A stretch of DNA of 64,000 nucleotides from Pyrenochaeta sp. MPI-SDFR-AT-0127. Taxonomy: Eukaryota > Ascomycota > Dothideomycetes > Pleosporales > Cucurbitariaceae. The position numbers and the translations under genes are program-made. The stretch lies in NCBI GenBank assembly GCA_020747015.1, contig JAGTJM010000029.1, positions 372,001 through 436,000 on the forward strand. Direction: 5' to 3'. Below the pieces are notes generated by a model. The model made no database searches and was not told where the DNA came from. It saw only the letters and a program-made list of their open reading frames with translations. Below, piece after piece: positions 24,743-37,417 of the stretch. The stretch's first letter is position 1. Every line of letters starts with the position of its first letter.

Positions 24743-25573
24743 TATTCATACAGTTTGGACGGACTTAGGGTAGTTGGGCACCAAATTAGTCGGTATTGAG
24801 CTCTTGAGACATTTTGTATTATCTCATAGAGAGAGTCGTTGCGTGTTGTATATGTAATTATGGACTTGTTGGATCCAGCGGTAGATGATAAGATTACAGA
24901 GAAAAGGGAATAAATCAATATCAAATACCACGAATGATAGATCGATCATACCATCAACACGCACCGCCAAACCAAGTATCGTATCTCGCATTCATATTCT
25001 ATGCACATCCGCATGCATTAAAAGTAGCTCTATGTTTCACTGCATTTCATATATGCCAAAGCTCATATGAATATATACCCAGGGGCTCTTATTGATCTTA
25101 AACCGAGAGGTCAAGTTCAGCAGGTAAAGGTGAAATAACAATGATATCCGACGGCTCAGAGAACCATTTTAGGTGTCGCGGGCGGGTCCCAAAAATATTG
25201 TCCATGTTGTAATAATGTTCAATACGCTAGAGATGTTGGAATCTCGGGAACAACAACAAAAGATAACACCATGGACTCGAGACGAAGCCTACCATATCGG
25301 GAACCCAAGCCATAGTTTATTTTCGAAAACACGTAATTACGCGGTTCGTTTGTGGCTTGGCATCACCAGCCTCGATTTCAAGGGATACTAGAGAATTGAT
25401 TCAATATCCATTGATGAGAAGACGACAATGTTTTGCCGGGACATGACGACTGGGGTGCTCAAATCCATCCATCTTTCGTCTCAGGTCTCGTTTAGGGACA
25501 TATGACGTCGTATCATGGCACAATATTCTACCCGTATACCTTTCTTGCTCACGGCGAAAGAAATGTCGTAAGC
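24743..25573. other. Spacer between convergent photolyase and SLX4
   Basis: 831 bp shared by the 3' ends of two converging genes, AT-richer than its surroundings. No frame here is convincing. Confidence 0.5.
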
Positions 25574-28545
25574 TTAGTATAGGCCTTTCCGTACTCCTCC
25601 CTTTCCCCTCCCTTCGCCCCAGATACAACACACACCCAGACTCTCACACCACCCCTGGACCATATATGCTTCCAACTCTTTCCTAATCGCAAGAACCTCT
25701 TCGCCGCTCTCATCTACGCTCAATGCAGCATCCCCATTAGTCTTCAGCACCTGGTTCCATGATTTGATCTGCTTCTGTGTTGCTCTCTTAAAGGTGCGAA
25801 TTGATGTGTGAGTATTCAAGTAAGATGTGAAGTCCTCGATGATTATTGGGTCATACATGAGAATTTTCTCGTGCCAGGAGGGATTTTGTGGATCGGTCGT
25901 GGGTGGAAGTGAGCGTATGTACGCCGTGATCTTCTCAAAGGTCTGCTCCCTAATGTGGTTCCACTGTAGATTGGTTGTAGGAATTCGATCGACTGAAGTT
26001 ACGCTTGAGATACGGGAGTTTTTGATAGGGGATTGAATAAGAGAACCGTCAAAGGAAACTAGTGGCAAGGGATCCTGCTCTTGTAATCTACGTATACGAG
26101 GTGGTGTAGGGGAAAAGACCTCAAGTGCTTCGTCTTCGGAGTCGAGAATTTCTTCAATATCGATAAAGCGTTTGGTAGGCTGCAGTGGCGTTGATGGTGG
26201 CTGGAAAATCGTGTCTGCTACTGTTATTTTCGACTCAAGTGGTTTGTGAGTTGCTTTTGATGGTATGCCTTCCAAGGATACTGTAGATGGTGGTTTTGTT
26301 GATCGACCGATGCGGTTGGGAGAGGAGCCTTCCGAATGACCGGCTGCAGGTGGCCTTAACGCTCGCGGGGGAAACCTTTTCATTTGCCCTGAAGGTGGCA
26401 AACTGAAGTCGTTTATATCCAAGAAGCGGTTCTGAGAGCTAACATTTTGGTTCGAGGGTGGAGGCTCCTGCTCGAAGTCATCTATGTCGTCGAAAGTTGA
26501 ATCGTGTAAACACCCGTAATCTGTATGTTTGTTGGTCTCAGAACCTTGGGACATGGTACATGGAGGTGTCGGTAAGTCAGATGATATGAGTACAGCTGAA
26601 GGAGGATTTAGTTCATCATTATCCATCAATACAGACTGTCTTGCTGGCCGGTCGTGCGTCCCATCCATCAAGAGTGGAGGGTCCTGAGTCCGGTCAGGCT
26701 CCGGAATATACACATTCTCTATGTGCTCAAGCATGTTCCCGGCATCATCTCTTGCGCTTGCAGCCCAGAGCGCCCTCCTACCCTGTATCTTCCTCAGTTT
26801 TGGCCACCTCAATTGCTCAGTCTTCAGTACATCATCATCAGGCAAGGCATCCGCATCACCCTCCGATTCTTTGATCGCGAGCTGCAGTTGACGCACCATG
26901 GTAGGTGAATCCTCTAAGGCAAGCTGACTCGAGGTTCCGAAGAGAATTTCTTGTCTGTTCATGCGCGTCACTGCAGATACAGGGCTAAGCAGCTTCTCCG
27001 GAAGAGGGTTTGAAGCTTCTGCAGAAGCTTTTTTAGACTTCGCCTTCGAGTCCTTTTTTGCGGATCTAGGTTTCGAGGTTGAATGCTTACGGGGCGCTGC
27101 TTTTGGGTGAGTATGAGAGTTTGTTTCGACATCGTTCAATGGTACTTTCTCTACTATGTTTTGAGGGTGAGAGAAGTTGTTGTTCGCGGCGTGTGCATTC
27201 GAAATCGCATCTCTAGGCGCATACTTTTCGGTAACAAGGTCTGTAATTGTGCGTGCTTTCTTCTTGGGCGCCTTACCCTTCTCTGGCGACGAGTTGTTAG
27301 AGGTGGGCTGATTGCTAGGGACCTCGACGAGCTTTACGCGAACATTAGCATCATGATCTCCTAGACGGTTTGCATGCCACTATTTACCTCAATTCGTCGC
27401 CGCTTCGCCACGGCTAATATTTCCGTGTGGTTGATTCTGGTAGTGGACTGCACTGAAGGTGGTTGTGCGTACGCAAAGTTAGAAAGAAGATGGGAAAAAT
27501 TACAAGTAGCGTCCGGCACCACGTGGTGATTCTCCTTCCCAGCCGAGTTGGTTAACGGAGTCTGGGGTGTGGTATCTTCTGGGGGCGGCGTCCAATCTCG
27601 TCTCCTAGCCACCGCTTCTTCTAAATCCAAGCATTCATCTATGGAAGTCTGTGGACGTCGTTTCGATGGAGGTCTCTTCTTTGGCTGGGGACTCGAAGGC
27701 ACCTCCCATATTGGTGTATCCTCAGCGCCTGTTATCCCACGTTCTTCACGTCCAGGACTCTCTTGTCCGATTGTGGTGAAATGATTGCCATTGTCGGCAT
27801 TCCCTTGGAAATGTACAGACACAACTGGCTCGTCCGCGCGTTGCTGCTTCCCTGCTTTCGCAGCCCCCTTCGGCTTCTCAGATCTAGTTCTCTTGGGCCT
27901 TGTTTCTACGCTCGCCGCACCACTATCCACGTTTTGTTGCGTTGGGCGCGACTTCCGTGGTTTGCGTGACTTTGTGAGCTTCGGCGCGATTTCCGAAAGC
28001 TCGTTCAGATTATCAATACAAAGCTCAGAAGATTCTGCTGCAAAGAAATGAGATTTTGTAGGTGCTGGAAGTCGGAGATCTGGGTCGTCGGTGGCATTAG
28101 CTTTGTCTGCTTTTGGTCTCCGTGCTTTTGGCCGTGGGTTTGAGCACTTGCTCTTATCTACGGTATTTGTCTTTGTAGCCCGCTTCCGAGGCTCCCTCTT
28201 AGCAGCTGACTCTCTTCCTATGTCCTCCAGTGACTCTTGTGGCGACTTTGGGCGCTGTATCTGAGCGATATTGTTGTCTATCTGGTTCGCGAAATGCTCG
28301 GAACGGATGAGACTGCCGACGGTGGCGAACCCCCTCACAGCGCCATCAGGAATGGGAGCAGCCCGTAAATTGGTTGTCGACGCGTCGGCGACTGATATCT
28401 TCCGTATCACAGGAGGTGAGACGTTGAGGGGCGGCGGTGCCGACATTGCGACGCGGCGAGGAATTGGTACACATGGTGGGGCGTTGGTGGATGGTTCAGG
28501 AGGCGAGCTTGACAAAACGACAATGTCATAGACATTTGCTGCCAT
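25574..28545 (-). CDS. SLX4: SLX4, structure-specific endonuclease scaffold subunit
   Basis: Regulatory partner of the SLX1 nuclease in the complex that cuts branched DNA at stalled forks and recombination intermediates, 971 aa, nuclear. Exons are 28545-27388 and 27331-25574. The 56-bp intron (27332-27387; GTAAAT donor, GCTAAT branch, TAAAG acceptor) is needed because the unspliced frame stops at 27361; splicing joins KRRRIE to LVEVPSN. The N-terminus MAANVYDIVVLSSSPP is typical of fungal Slx4. Long Ser/Pro/Lys-rich disordered regions follow, with a conserved-looking APKKKARTITDLVTEKYAP after the intron. The C-terminal domain that binds Slx1 is clear: ITAYIRSLPP, PSWHEKILMYDPII, RATQKQIKSWNQVLK and ESLGVCCIWG. 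An ATG 34 codons upstream was not used, since those residues are not family-like. Confidence 0.91.
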
Positions 28546-31500
28546 CCTACATGTTCGAGGAAGGAGTTTATAGACAGCCAGTGCGGCAAATCGGGTGAAT
28601 GCAGCCCATAAGTTGTTTTGGGTAGTGGTGATGGAGGGGGGCTGCATTCATGGAAATTTCGAGCACAGACCAACCGTTCATGAGGCTGTTTAGTGGGCTT
28701 CTCAAAGTCCATAGCAACGTCCTCAGCAACAACCCGGCACACTATTTGGTCCTTATCCTCTCCCTTTCTCGGAAACCTTACAATACTGGCAGAGCTCCGT
28801 CCTCGTCTCATTTTCTCGATTCTGAACGTCTCTGGAGCGACGCGATAGCAGCATTGGCCAGACGCCGTCCCTAGGCGAAGCATATTCATTGCTATTGCTT
28901 CCACCTCTTCTCACAAAGCCAGCACAAAGCAAATAGAGACCTTGGTAGCAAAGCTCCGAAGCTTCGTGCCAGTGTGATAACTCAAAAACTTCATTATTCG
29001 GCGTGGCATGATTCATACTCCAAGTCGCTCACTGGCGAAGCCCGCCGTAGCAAAACCCTCGTGCTTCAGGGCTCCTCTTAATTTTGGAAGCAACAAAAAG
29101 GATTCTTGGTCATTGTCGGTACGTGTCTCGCACACTCTTTGTCGTCGGTTTCTCCCTTTATCTCCGTATGTCTGGAATACTTCGCTGTAGTCTTTACTAA
29201 GATTGTAGCTCTTCGCCATAACCTCCATGAGACAGTTTACCGAATGGATCAAGGGAGCGCCCTTATACTCATTGAAGATGGACTCAAAACATGTTGATCT
29301 GAGGCTCTGCGTGCTGCCTTTCTGATCACTGATGACTCGAACCAAAACACCCTCAGAAGCACCCCGCCTCGCCTCCAAGCCTACGGGCACGGCCGAAAGT
29401 CCGCTTCACCCATTGTCATCCGTGGGCATGAGGATGTCTTGTACCCACTTCGTTCTCATATCAACGGGGCCAGCCGTCACGAGGACTAATGCTGATGATC
29501 TTTGCTCTTACGATTGGTCCACTCTACTTTCCAGTGGGGTGCATCGGACGGAATCACTCCCCAAATCTTGAGTATCGACACTCTCAATGAAGGCCCCAGA
29601 GGCGCTGATTCGGCGAGATATTGCACTCTTGATATCCAGCTTTGGCTTGTCAAAGGCTGGGAGGCGCCGGGCAGAAAAGTGAAGACCTTGGACTTGAGTC
29701 ATTGCTGTAGCTGTCTTGTGGTAGCGGCCATGCTTCGGGGTCTTTCCACACCCGGTAAGACAAGTTTCGGTCTGGCCTATCCGTGAACAGTGGCTCAGGT
29801 GCGCTTTCGTGGATCCTTACTGGAAGCCAGGAACCACTCATACTAAACCATGTTTACGACGTAATCTGGTTGTATAGCGTATTTCGCTAGCCACTGTCCT
29901 TTGATTGATGACCTGCTCCTGTCAGCGAAAGGCTAGTCGCGGCTTTGAGATACCCACGATTCGTATTACATATCTGAGACCTGAATCTCGGATGTGTCGC
30001 TTGTCAGACTACCTTGACCAAGAGACGCTCCATGGCTCACCATCACGTAATGGTACTGGCGATCACTACTGAGGAAAACTATCAGCCTTATCGGATGCGA
30101 TTGACCCGAGGAAAGACAGCGGAGATTGTGTTCGTCATGGTGATCATTCAAAACATGAGCCTAATCGAAGATTCTTGAATCTCTGGAAATCGACGCTGTT
30201 CCTCAGTGACCTTTTCAAACGTATCGAATCTCTTCTTGGTCGAAACGAATTATTATATGATCTAAGATGATGGCAATCTGATCAATTAGAACGGTGTTCA
30301 ATGACGAGAGACACCTCGAGTAGCCTTTGTTCAGCCAAAGGGAAATCGACCCAAGAATAGTGACTCGATAGGTTGCTTTCTGATTTATCTTACCTTGGAC
30401 AGCTAAAATCCGATGTTATCGGTGTTATTTCCATCGTCACTAGTACGCTCCAATCGAGATCACACGAGACCTATATTGCTGTCATCGAAGGAGTCGCAAA
30501 TGGGAATGAGTAGGCGGATGCCTTGACAAGTAATGTCGTCCACGCTACTGATTAGGCGCTCCGTTCCGGACAATCGCTGTCTAGATCCAGTTCCAATCTT
30601 GTCAGTGGACTTTTTAAGGTTGAAAACGAAACATCACTCGGCTAACCACCATACTGCACGATTGAAAATTCGTTACAGCCTCTGTACCATACCAGGATTA
30701 TCGATGCAGGAGCGACCAAGATACGATTGATATTTCTTCGTGCCTCCGTGGAACGGAAGTCCTGGATCGTCTTAAAACGGCAACGGCACAGATTGCCTCC
30801 TTCGGATCACGGATGGGCGATTAAACATTTTACACAGAGTTCTCAATGACCGGGTTACCGCGATTACTGTTCTCCTTTGAGGCTTGCACCTGTTTTTCTA
30901 TAGATTTTAAGACCTCTGCCTCGAATCGGAAGACTGGTTGGTCAACGAGGCGACTTTCATGGATTTGGGCCGCTGGTTATGAGCAAGGCGCTCTTTGCGC
31001 TGTGAGACATCTCCGCAGATCTTTGTCGTGGCTCACTGAATGCTTCTTGCCGTTGGCACAGTTGCATTACTAAATGATCCGGCCCTGACCATACCACCCT
31101 GCTCAACCCTTTACCCGTAGGCATGCGAAAACCTGCGGCAACAGGATAACTCAGGGTTGGCTCTGAGATGTTCCTGGTAAGATGTCGGAAACATTGCCGA
31201 TAGAGGTCGACCAGGACATCAAAGTGTTTGCTGGTTTCGGGTGTGATCCTCGCCGCAAGACCATTTACATTGAACTTAAAACGACCAGTTGACGGACGCC
31301 TTCAGAGAGGGCGGGACGAGCTCGTAAGTAGGCTACGGCTGTTAGGTACTGAGATTTGGGTGATGTCTCATAGCCTTGTTAGCTTGACTCAAGTTTGTGA
31401 TCCGTTTAACATTACTGTAAGCGTTCCACGGGGCCGATCACCTTGCATCGCTTGTCGGTCGCAACTAGCAACATCGCTTGCGCTGCGCATTGCGCTTGGA

Positions 31501-34500
31501 TAGGGCGGAGGTCGTTTCTGTGACTTGTTTGCTCCTGCCAAGTGTGGCACCTCTATTCGACCCTCGCACACATCCAGACCCAAACCTAAAGCACTAGATG
31601 CTCCATGCACGTAGAGAATAGAACTGGGTGTCCAGCGAGGATGATATCGTGGCGGAACGGCGTCGTAGGCCGCATCGAGGCCCATTGTTGTTGCGAATCA
31701 CGCGACAGCAAGCCCTCACAATGAGCTCCAACATCAACGTTGCTCATTCAGAGGTTTTCGTATTGAAGACGGCGTGACTGATAACGTAAGGCGCGGATTT
31801 TGCGTATGTGGGCGCGCCGAATTTACCATCTCTCGCTGAGGGCGCTTCAAAAATTCGGGATTAGAATATCTCGGTGCTGGCGATGCTCTAGAAGACTTGC
31901 GGCGATGGGCGACAGTGTTGGAATACCAACGAGTAGGCATGAACACCCCACATCCTCGAATGCCAGGGAAAGGCGGCAAAACTAATTGCAAATAAATGGC
32001 CTGGTGGTAAATACCTTGGGTACGTATCGAGCAAAGACCGGCTCTCGTCAAGCTCGGAGATGCATCATATTGTCGCGGACCTCGCAAGAAATTCTACGAT
32101 CTGCCATGTCGTCGTCCTGACGGACTGGAAGATAATGCGTAAAAGAACTCCAACAATGCATCATATCTTCACAAGCTGCTGTTACGTTAGTCTCAAACTC
32201 TCGGGGAGTTTTACGGGCTCGGGAAGTGGGATGTCAGTGGTGTTGGAGGCGGGGTGCGTCCGTAGTCGAACTGCACATTCATGCGGCAGTCAGTCCTACA
32301 TCTCTGCACAGACCAACTGTCCTCTGGCAGCTTTTGGAGACGTCGCACCTGGGCAGATGATACAGCTAGCTATGGAACATAGCCAAAGGTTTCAAGTGAA
32401 TGCTCAGCGAAGCAATGAGGTCACTACAAGAGTCCACCCGTCTTTCCCATGCTGCACGTACGCAGGACGACTTGCGATCCCGCCGAGATGCATTGCAAAC
32501 AGCAACACGACAGCTTGGGACTGCTTCGGGAGCAATAGCATATCAGAAGGGCTTGAAGCAGCACAATGGGTCGAAAAGGCAGCGACGAAATGTCTAGAAT
32601 GTTACTTGTTCTCAAGCGCTTGCTGTGAGAAGCTTGAGAGCCTTGCGTTGCTCATCCATAGACCCAAGGAAAACAGAACTCTGAACATGTTGGAGCAAAG
32701 CCAGCACACCTAGCTATACCCTCTAACCTGGAGACGGGATTCGGCACCCTCATGCATGACCTTTCATGCTAGTCTCTACCCGCTTATCAAAATTTGCGGG
32801 TCTACTTGAGGAGATTTGGTGAGCTGTTGCGGCTCGCTAGATACATGGCTGTCTCATTCAAGCTCAAATTGGCTTTGAATCATTGCAGGCCAATGTGCGC
32901 TAGTCATGAAGCAGATTGTTTGCCAAAGAATTAAGGCACACTGTCACGTCGCCAGTGGTGTGAAGGGTGCACACATATTGCGCACTGCAATTCATGAAAG
33001 CAAAGCCGAAATATTTACTGCTCCCTGCAGATGATGAAGGAATAATTGTTATTATTCACATTTTCTTTGTTCAACGGCTTCAGACGATGTTGAAAATATC
33101 ATGAGGTATAGTGTCCCAGGCCATGACGAAGGAACAAATACTTCGCTGGACCGCATACCATTGCAGATCATGCAAAGCTATGATCACTGAAGCTGTGTTG
33201 GATCCATTATATGCGATCATACTGCTTTGTTTGCAGATCGTGCCAGTTCTTTCCTCTGCATAATACTCGTTTCGCCTCAGATAATAGTTTCTCCGTCTCC
33301 CAGACTGGCGAGCTTTGGCAAAACTGATCTCCTGCATCACCAGGGCTTTAATACTCTTGCTAACTACCAGTAACTAACAGGGATTCCTCGCACCTGTAAA
33401 GGCCTAACACTATCAATCTTACCCTTCGCTGGTAATTCATCCGGTGCTGACGTTTTGTGCGTCCTCTAGCAGCCCAGGTTGTCCATCTAGACCTCCGACA
33501 TGGCACCCGATATAACTTTCGTTTCATCCACACGTCAAGTGAAAGGTTTGTATCTCTTTATTTCCTCCATTTTCTCGAAAATGACGCTACTGCCAATGGT
33601 GTAGCTATGGTCTCTTCCTTTCTCTGTCCTTCTCATGTTTTGCGTCTGCATTCTCACTGCCAACACCTCATAGCGAGTCCTCGTCATCATAACTTCGTAC
33701 ATCCTCCTGCTCTTCAACATGTTCTCGTATTCTTTCAAATCCCAAAGCCCATATTGTTCTCCAAACAATCCCGTACACCCCAAATCCTCATAGAAATGTC
33801 TCGGTCTGCCTTTTCCTCCTAAAGTCCTGAAAAGTGTCAGGGCCACGGCGTGACACCTTAAGGAAGCTCTTGAATGCGGAGATTCTGCCAATCGGACACC
33901 CATCCCTACTCCAGTTCAGGCCCTGGGGTTGTCGGTGTACCGTGAGGCGAGGTGATACGTTCGACTGGCTCCGCACCGTGTAGGGCTTGTTGTGCATTGG
34001 CTGATGGCGAGTCGAGGTGTGGAATTGTACGAGAATGCGAGGGGATCAAGTGGGTAATAAGGTGTGTCGCTCATGAGAAGTTGAAGATTTCGAGGAGCGT
34101 GAAATGTATGAGTCTTGGTGCCGGCTCGAACTGTCGCGAATGGGATTGTACCCATCGCTCAAGTTATCACATCCTGTCTTTGTCAGTCAAGGACTTGTCT
34201 TTCATGTCTTCTTTCTGCCATGTCATATTCCCATTACTCTATTCATCGTTACCCCACTCCTCTCTCTTCTGGGCAAACTCTCTACTACCCAGTTCCTCCG
34301 ACCTTGTCTTCGTCTTTTGTGATCCAAGTATCTTCTCTTATTCGTACTCTGTGCTCTCAATTGCCCCTTTGCTATATTCTTATCAGTCTGGTGTCGCTTT
34401 TCCTACCACTATTGTGAACGGCGTCACGGACTCATGGGCGCAAACTAATCTTTATGGACTTCAAAACCCTGGACAATCGTCGCGGTCATTTGTTCAACTT

Positions 34501-36701
34501 ATTCGCATCTGTTTATAGACAAAGGACTCGTTGTGTGAGCAATTCTCCGTATGCGAAAGTGCTCTTGAGGTTTCTATATGTCTTTAGCTAGGACACTGCC
34601 ATATTCAGCATCATCTTTATATGCTATACCAACAGCTGCTGTTATGAATCGTTGCTCCAAGACTATCTCAACTCATTCTTAAGTCACTGAAAGATCCTGT
34701 TTGTTGATGCTCCTGGCTTCCATGGAGAGCGAAGAATCGTTACCGCACTTGACCATGAGAGTGCCTTGTCACACCTTTTCTACAATTTTCTTTCCCTGTA
34801 TGATATCTCCCTTACACTCATTCTCATCGCTAAGTCATCGAACTCTTCGCGTTTGCGCCATTATGGTTTGGCTTTTATTGGTTTGAGGACGAGGTTTGGT
34901 TTCGGTTGCGAACAGCAATGAGCTAAAGAGCGACTAGCACTCGACTATAATAGGGCTTTAGCGGAGTTACTACTGAATATCATCAGTGTATGATAGGTAC
35001 TCCCCTCTGCCACCGGCTTGGAGATATTGCTGTGCTAGTAGTAGACTGCAGTTGTCTACGAAACTGTCGACACTACATGCACCTCTTCGTATCTCCTTCA
35101 AACCCTGATTACCCCCTCATTTCATGTCGCATGTAGTGCAGTCTGCCATCAAGCCGCTCAAGTCCCTCCTTTGTGCTCATAGGATGAGTTCGCGTCGGTC
35201 TTACGATGTGCGGCAATTTGTTTCCTTCGAGTTGGCCGCATTGAAGCCGACCCTCTTCGCGTCCTGTATGGAAATATCTGTAGCTAAATCTGACTGACCA
35301 TTCAGACTCTGTTACGATCAACCTGTGGTTGATGGGAGTTGTGGGCTGTATCATTGCATGGTGATGGGAGAAGGGGCTCAAGGCCAGGAAGCCGTGGAAC
35401 AGCGCGCTCGATGGGGACAAAAGCTACCCGTGGGAAATGTTGCTGATTTAGGGAGCATGAAGAAACTAGTCATTGGATTCTGGTGCTGGAGCGTTTTGGT
35501 CGATGCAGGTAAGGTTTTGGCTGGACGAGAGGCGGCTAGGTTGTTGGTTTGTACAAACGCAGGCATGAGTCCTAAAATTGTTCCGAACCGGCTAGCTGGA
35601 TTGTTCAACGAACAAGCACTCTCTTCATAGGAATGAAGCTGTCTTAGCATCCAAGAATGGGAGACAATGCAACACACCGTCTCATTATGAACCTACATCG
35701 CTTGTGCTAAAATGATAAGCTGGCTCTTTCTTGGCAAACATCTCGATGTTCCAGCCGGTTCCACCTTCAAGACTTCCAGTTGCTTCTTTGTGTGCAAATA
35801 ATTCTGTTCGTAAATCATCATTGCGCTAAGTTGCTATAGCGATCTGAATATGAAACTGCGGTGCTTCCGTTGTAAGCTCTCTAGCTTTCGCATGTTGCGG
35901 TTGCGTTATGTTGCTTTCAGTTGGCGACTCAACAAATACGTTACCCATGTCACAACCATCGCTTTAAGGCTTATAGCCCATCATATCAAGAACTGATTCA
36001 TTAGGACCGATTTTAAAATAGTTTTCGTACGTTCAGATGCTGTCGAGCCCAGTTTGGTGGCCAAGAAAAACACCTTTTTGTACCTACAATCCATGGCTTT
36101 GGCTTCCGGATCACTTCTTCGAGCATGCAAAACATTACAATTTTCACTCAAATCCCCCGGGAGATATATTCCTCATGCTTACGCAGTGATAAATAACAAT
36201 TCAGGCTGCTTTGCAGTATTACTAAAATACGTGGTGGGGTAGTCGTGGGACACGCAGGCGTAATCTTAAGAATTGAACTAGTGAGACTTCTGACGAACTT
36301 TGTGTCATCCTTGAACATCAGCTCTTGGCAGCCACAGCACCAGAAATGGCCTGTGCTATCGATCGAAACATCATTACCGAGTGATGAAAAGTCTGTCAAG
36401 ACATTGGGTTTTTTTTCGCGCAGCTCTCGGCTGCACGTACTTGGGTATCACGGAGAATAGCTATTTCAAGCTTATGAGACAACTGTGTTCATATCGAACT
36501 CCAAGACAAAAAGGCGATTGTGCTAACATGATTCTATGTGACTTGTAAAATAACTAAAAAGCTTCACCTTGAACTGGAACTAAAGGAAGAAATATTGTTA
36601 TTATTCTAGTTTTGAAGCCGAGTCAAAGTTCTCTGAAAAAGTCTTACGCGAATTGTTGGTAGCAAACCTATCAAGAACACGAGTCACTTAAGGTGTGGCT
36701 C
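28546..36701. other. Gene-poor region, about 8.2 kb
   Basis: Base composition stays ordinary, so this is not RIP DNA. Open frames are short and no complete gene can be modelled. Protein-like fragments exist: minus-strand pieces at 29013-29390, 29508-29702 and 29650-29841 with candidate splice sites between them, and a 217-codon plus-strand frame at 32060-32713 without recognisable features. A pyrimidine-rich tract runs through about 34160-34420. I see no tRNA, LTR or inverted repeat. The region may hold decayed genes or long untranslated or non-coding transcripts. Confidence 0.5.
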
Positions 36702-37417
36702 TCAAACATGGCAGGTATTCGAGGAGAGCGTGACAATCTCCAAGTTCCATTGTGACTCATCTGGCTTCATTCGCATGCTTCTGTACGTTCCCCATTCAGA
36801 TACTAGGGGCCAATCCGGCCCAAATTGAACACCTGTAGGGTCAAAGACATACATGCCCGAATTGAGTGCGATGATGAATGCGCAGTGCCAAATGTCATGA
36901 GGCGAAATAGTGACAAACCGCACTTTATACATCGCCAAAATCTTAAGATTGTACTCTAGAGTCTTTGTGAGTTGAATTGTGATGAAATTCGGTCAAAATT
37001 TATCTTACCCTCAAAGCGACGTCCTTCCTTGCAGTCCAGAAGAGGCTGGGCGAGATTGTGGTGCGAAATCTCACACATGCGGTAGGATTGTACCACCCAT
37101 TTCCACCATTGTGTCTCTGAAGGCGATCTCACAGGAGCGTTTTGTGGCTCCCAAAGCTTATATGCCGGCCTCCAACCCATGATATCTCGATAGCTTGAAC
37201 AACGAGCCAAGAAGAGTTCTTGCAGATCCACCGAAAGATGGCACAGTCTTGCCTCCTCGCTATTGTTCCTCTCGTCGTGGTCACGGCAGAACCTCACATT
37301 GTCGAACTGATCTTGACCGTAGATTCTGGAGCAAGCACGGCAACGAGCGCCAGAAGGAAAGCGGTCGGGATGGGTGTAAATGGGCGGAATCCCTTGGGTA
37401 GAATGATTCGGTTGCAT
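36702..37417 (-). CDS. Hypothetical two-exon protein, 220 aa, zinc-site-like N-terminus
   Basis: Exons 37417-37009 and 36955-36702 join across a 53-bp intron (GTAAGA donor, CTCTAG acceptor), and the two exons together are an exact multiple of three. The N-terminal part has C26-x2-C29-x14-C44-x2-H47, followed by Cys59-His60, which could bind zinc. The middle is Trp/Tyr/Glu-rich (WWKWVVQSYRMCEISHHNL). The second exon begins EYNLKILAMYKVRF and contains HDIWHCAFIIAL and YVFDPTGVQFG, a His followed by Asp-Pro-Thr-Gly that recalls the His/Asp end of papain-fold enzymes, though no nucleophile is evident. No signal peptide. I do not know a family. It is the best-formed gene in the gene-poor region. 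An upstream exon is possible. Confidence 0.5.

Noticed and set aside
13000..24750. Secondary-metabolite gene cluster
   Set aside because: No polyketide synthase, NRPS, terpene cyclase or P450 is present anywhere in the window.
27361..27387. 27-bp intron (GTAAAT to CTAG) in SLX4
   Set aside because: Too short, and its length is a multiple of three, so it does not restore the frame; the 56-bp intron does.
32060..32713. 217-codon open frame on the plus strand
   Set aside because: It is long for chance, but the product is Cys/Ser/His-rich with no motif or splice signals, and an overlapping frame at 32400-32597 reads at least as well. It is mentioned only in the region entry.
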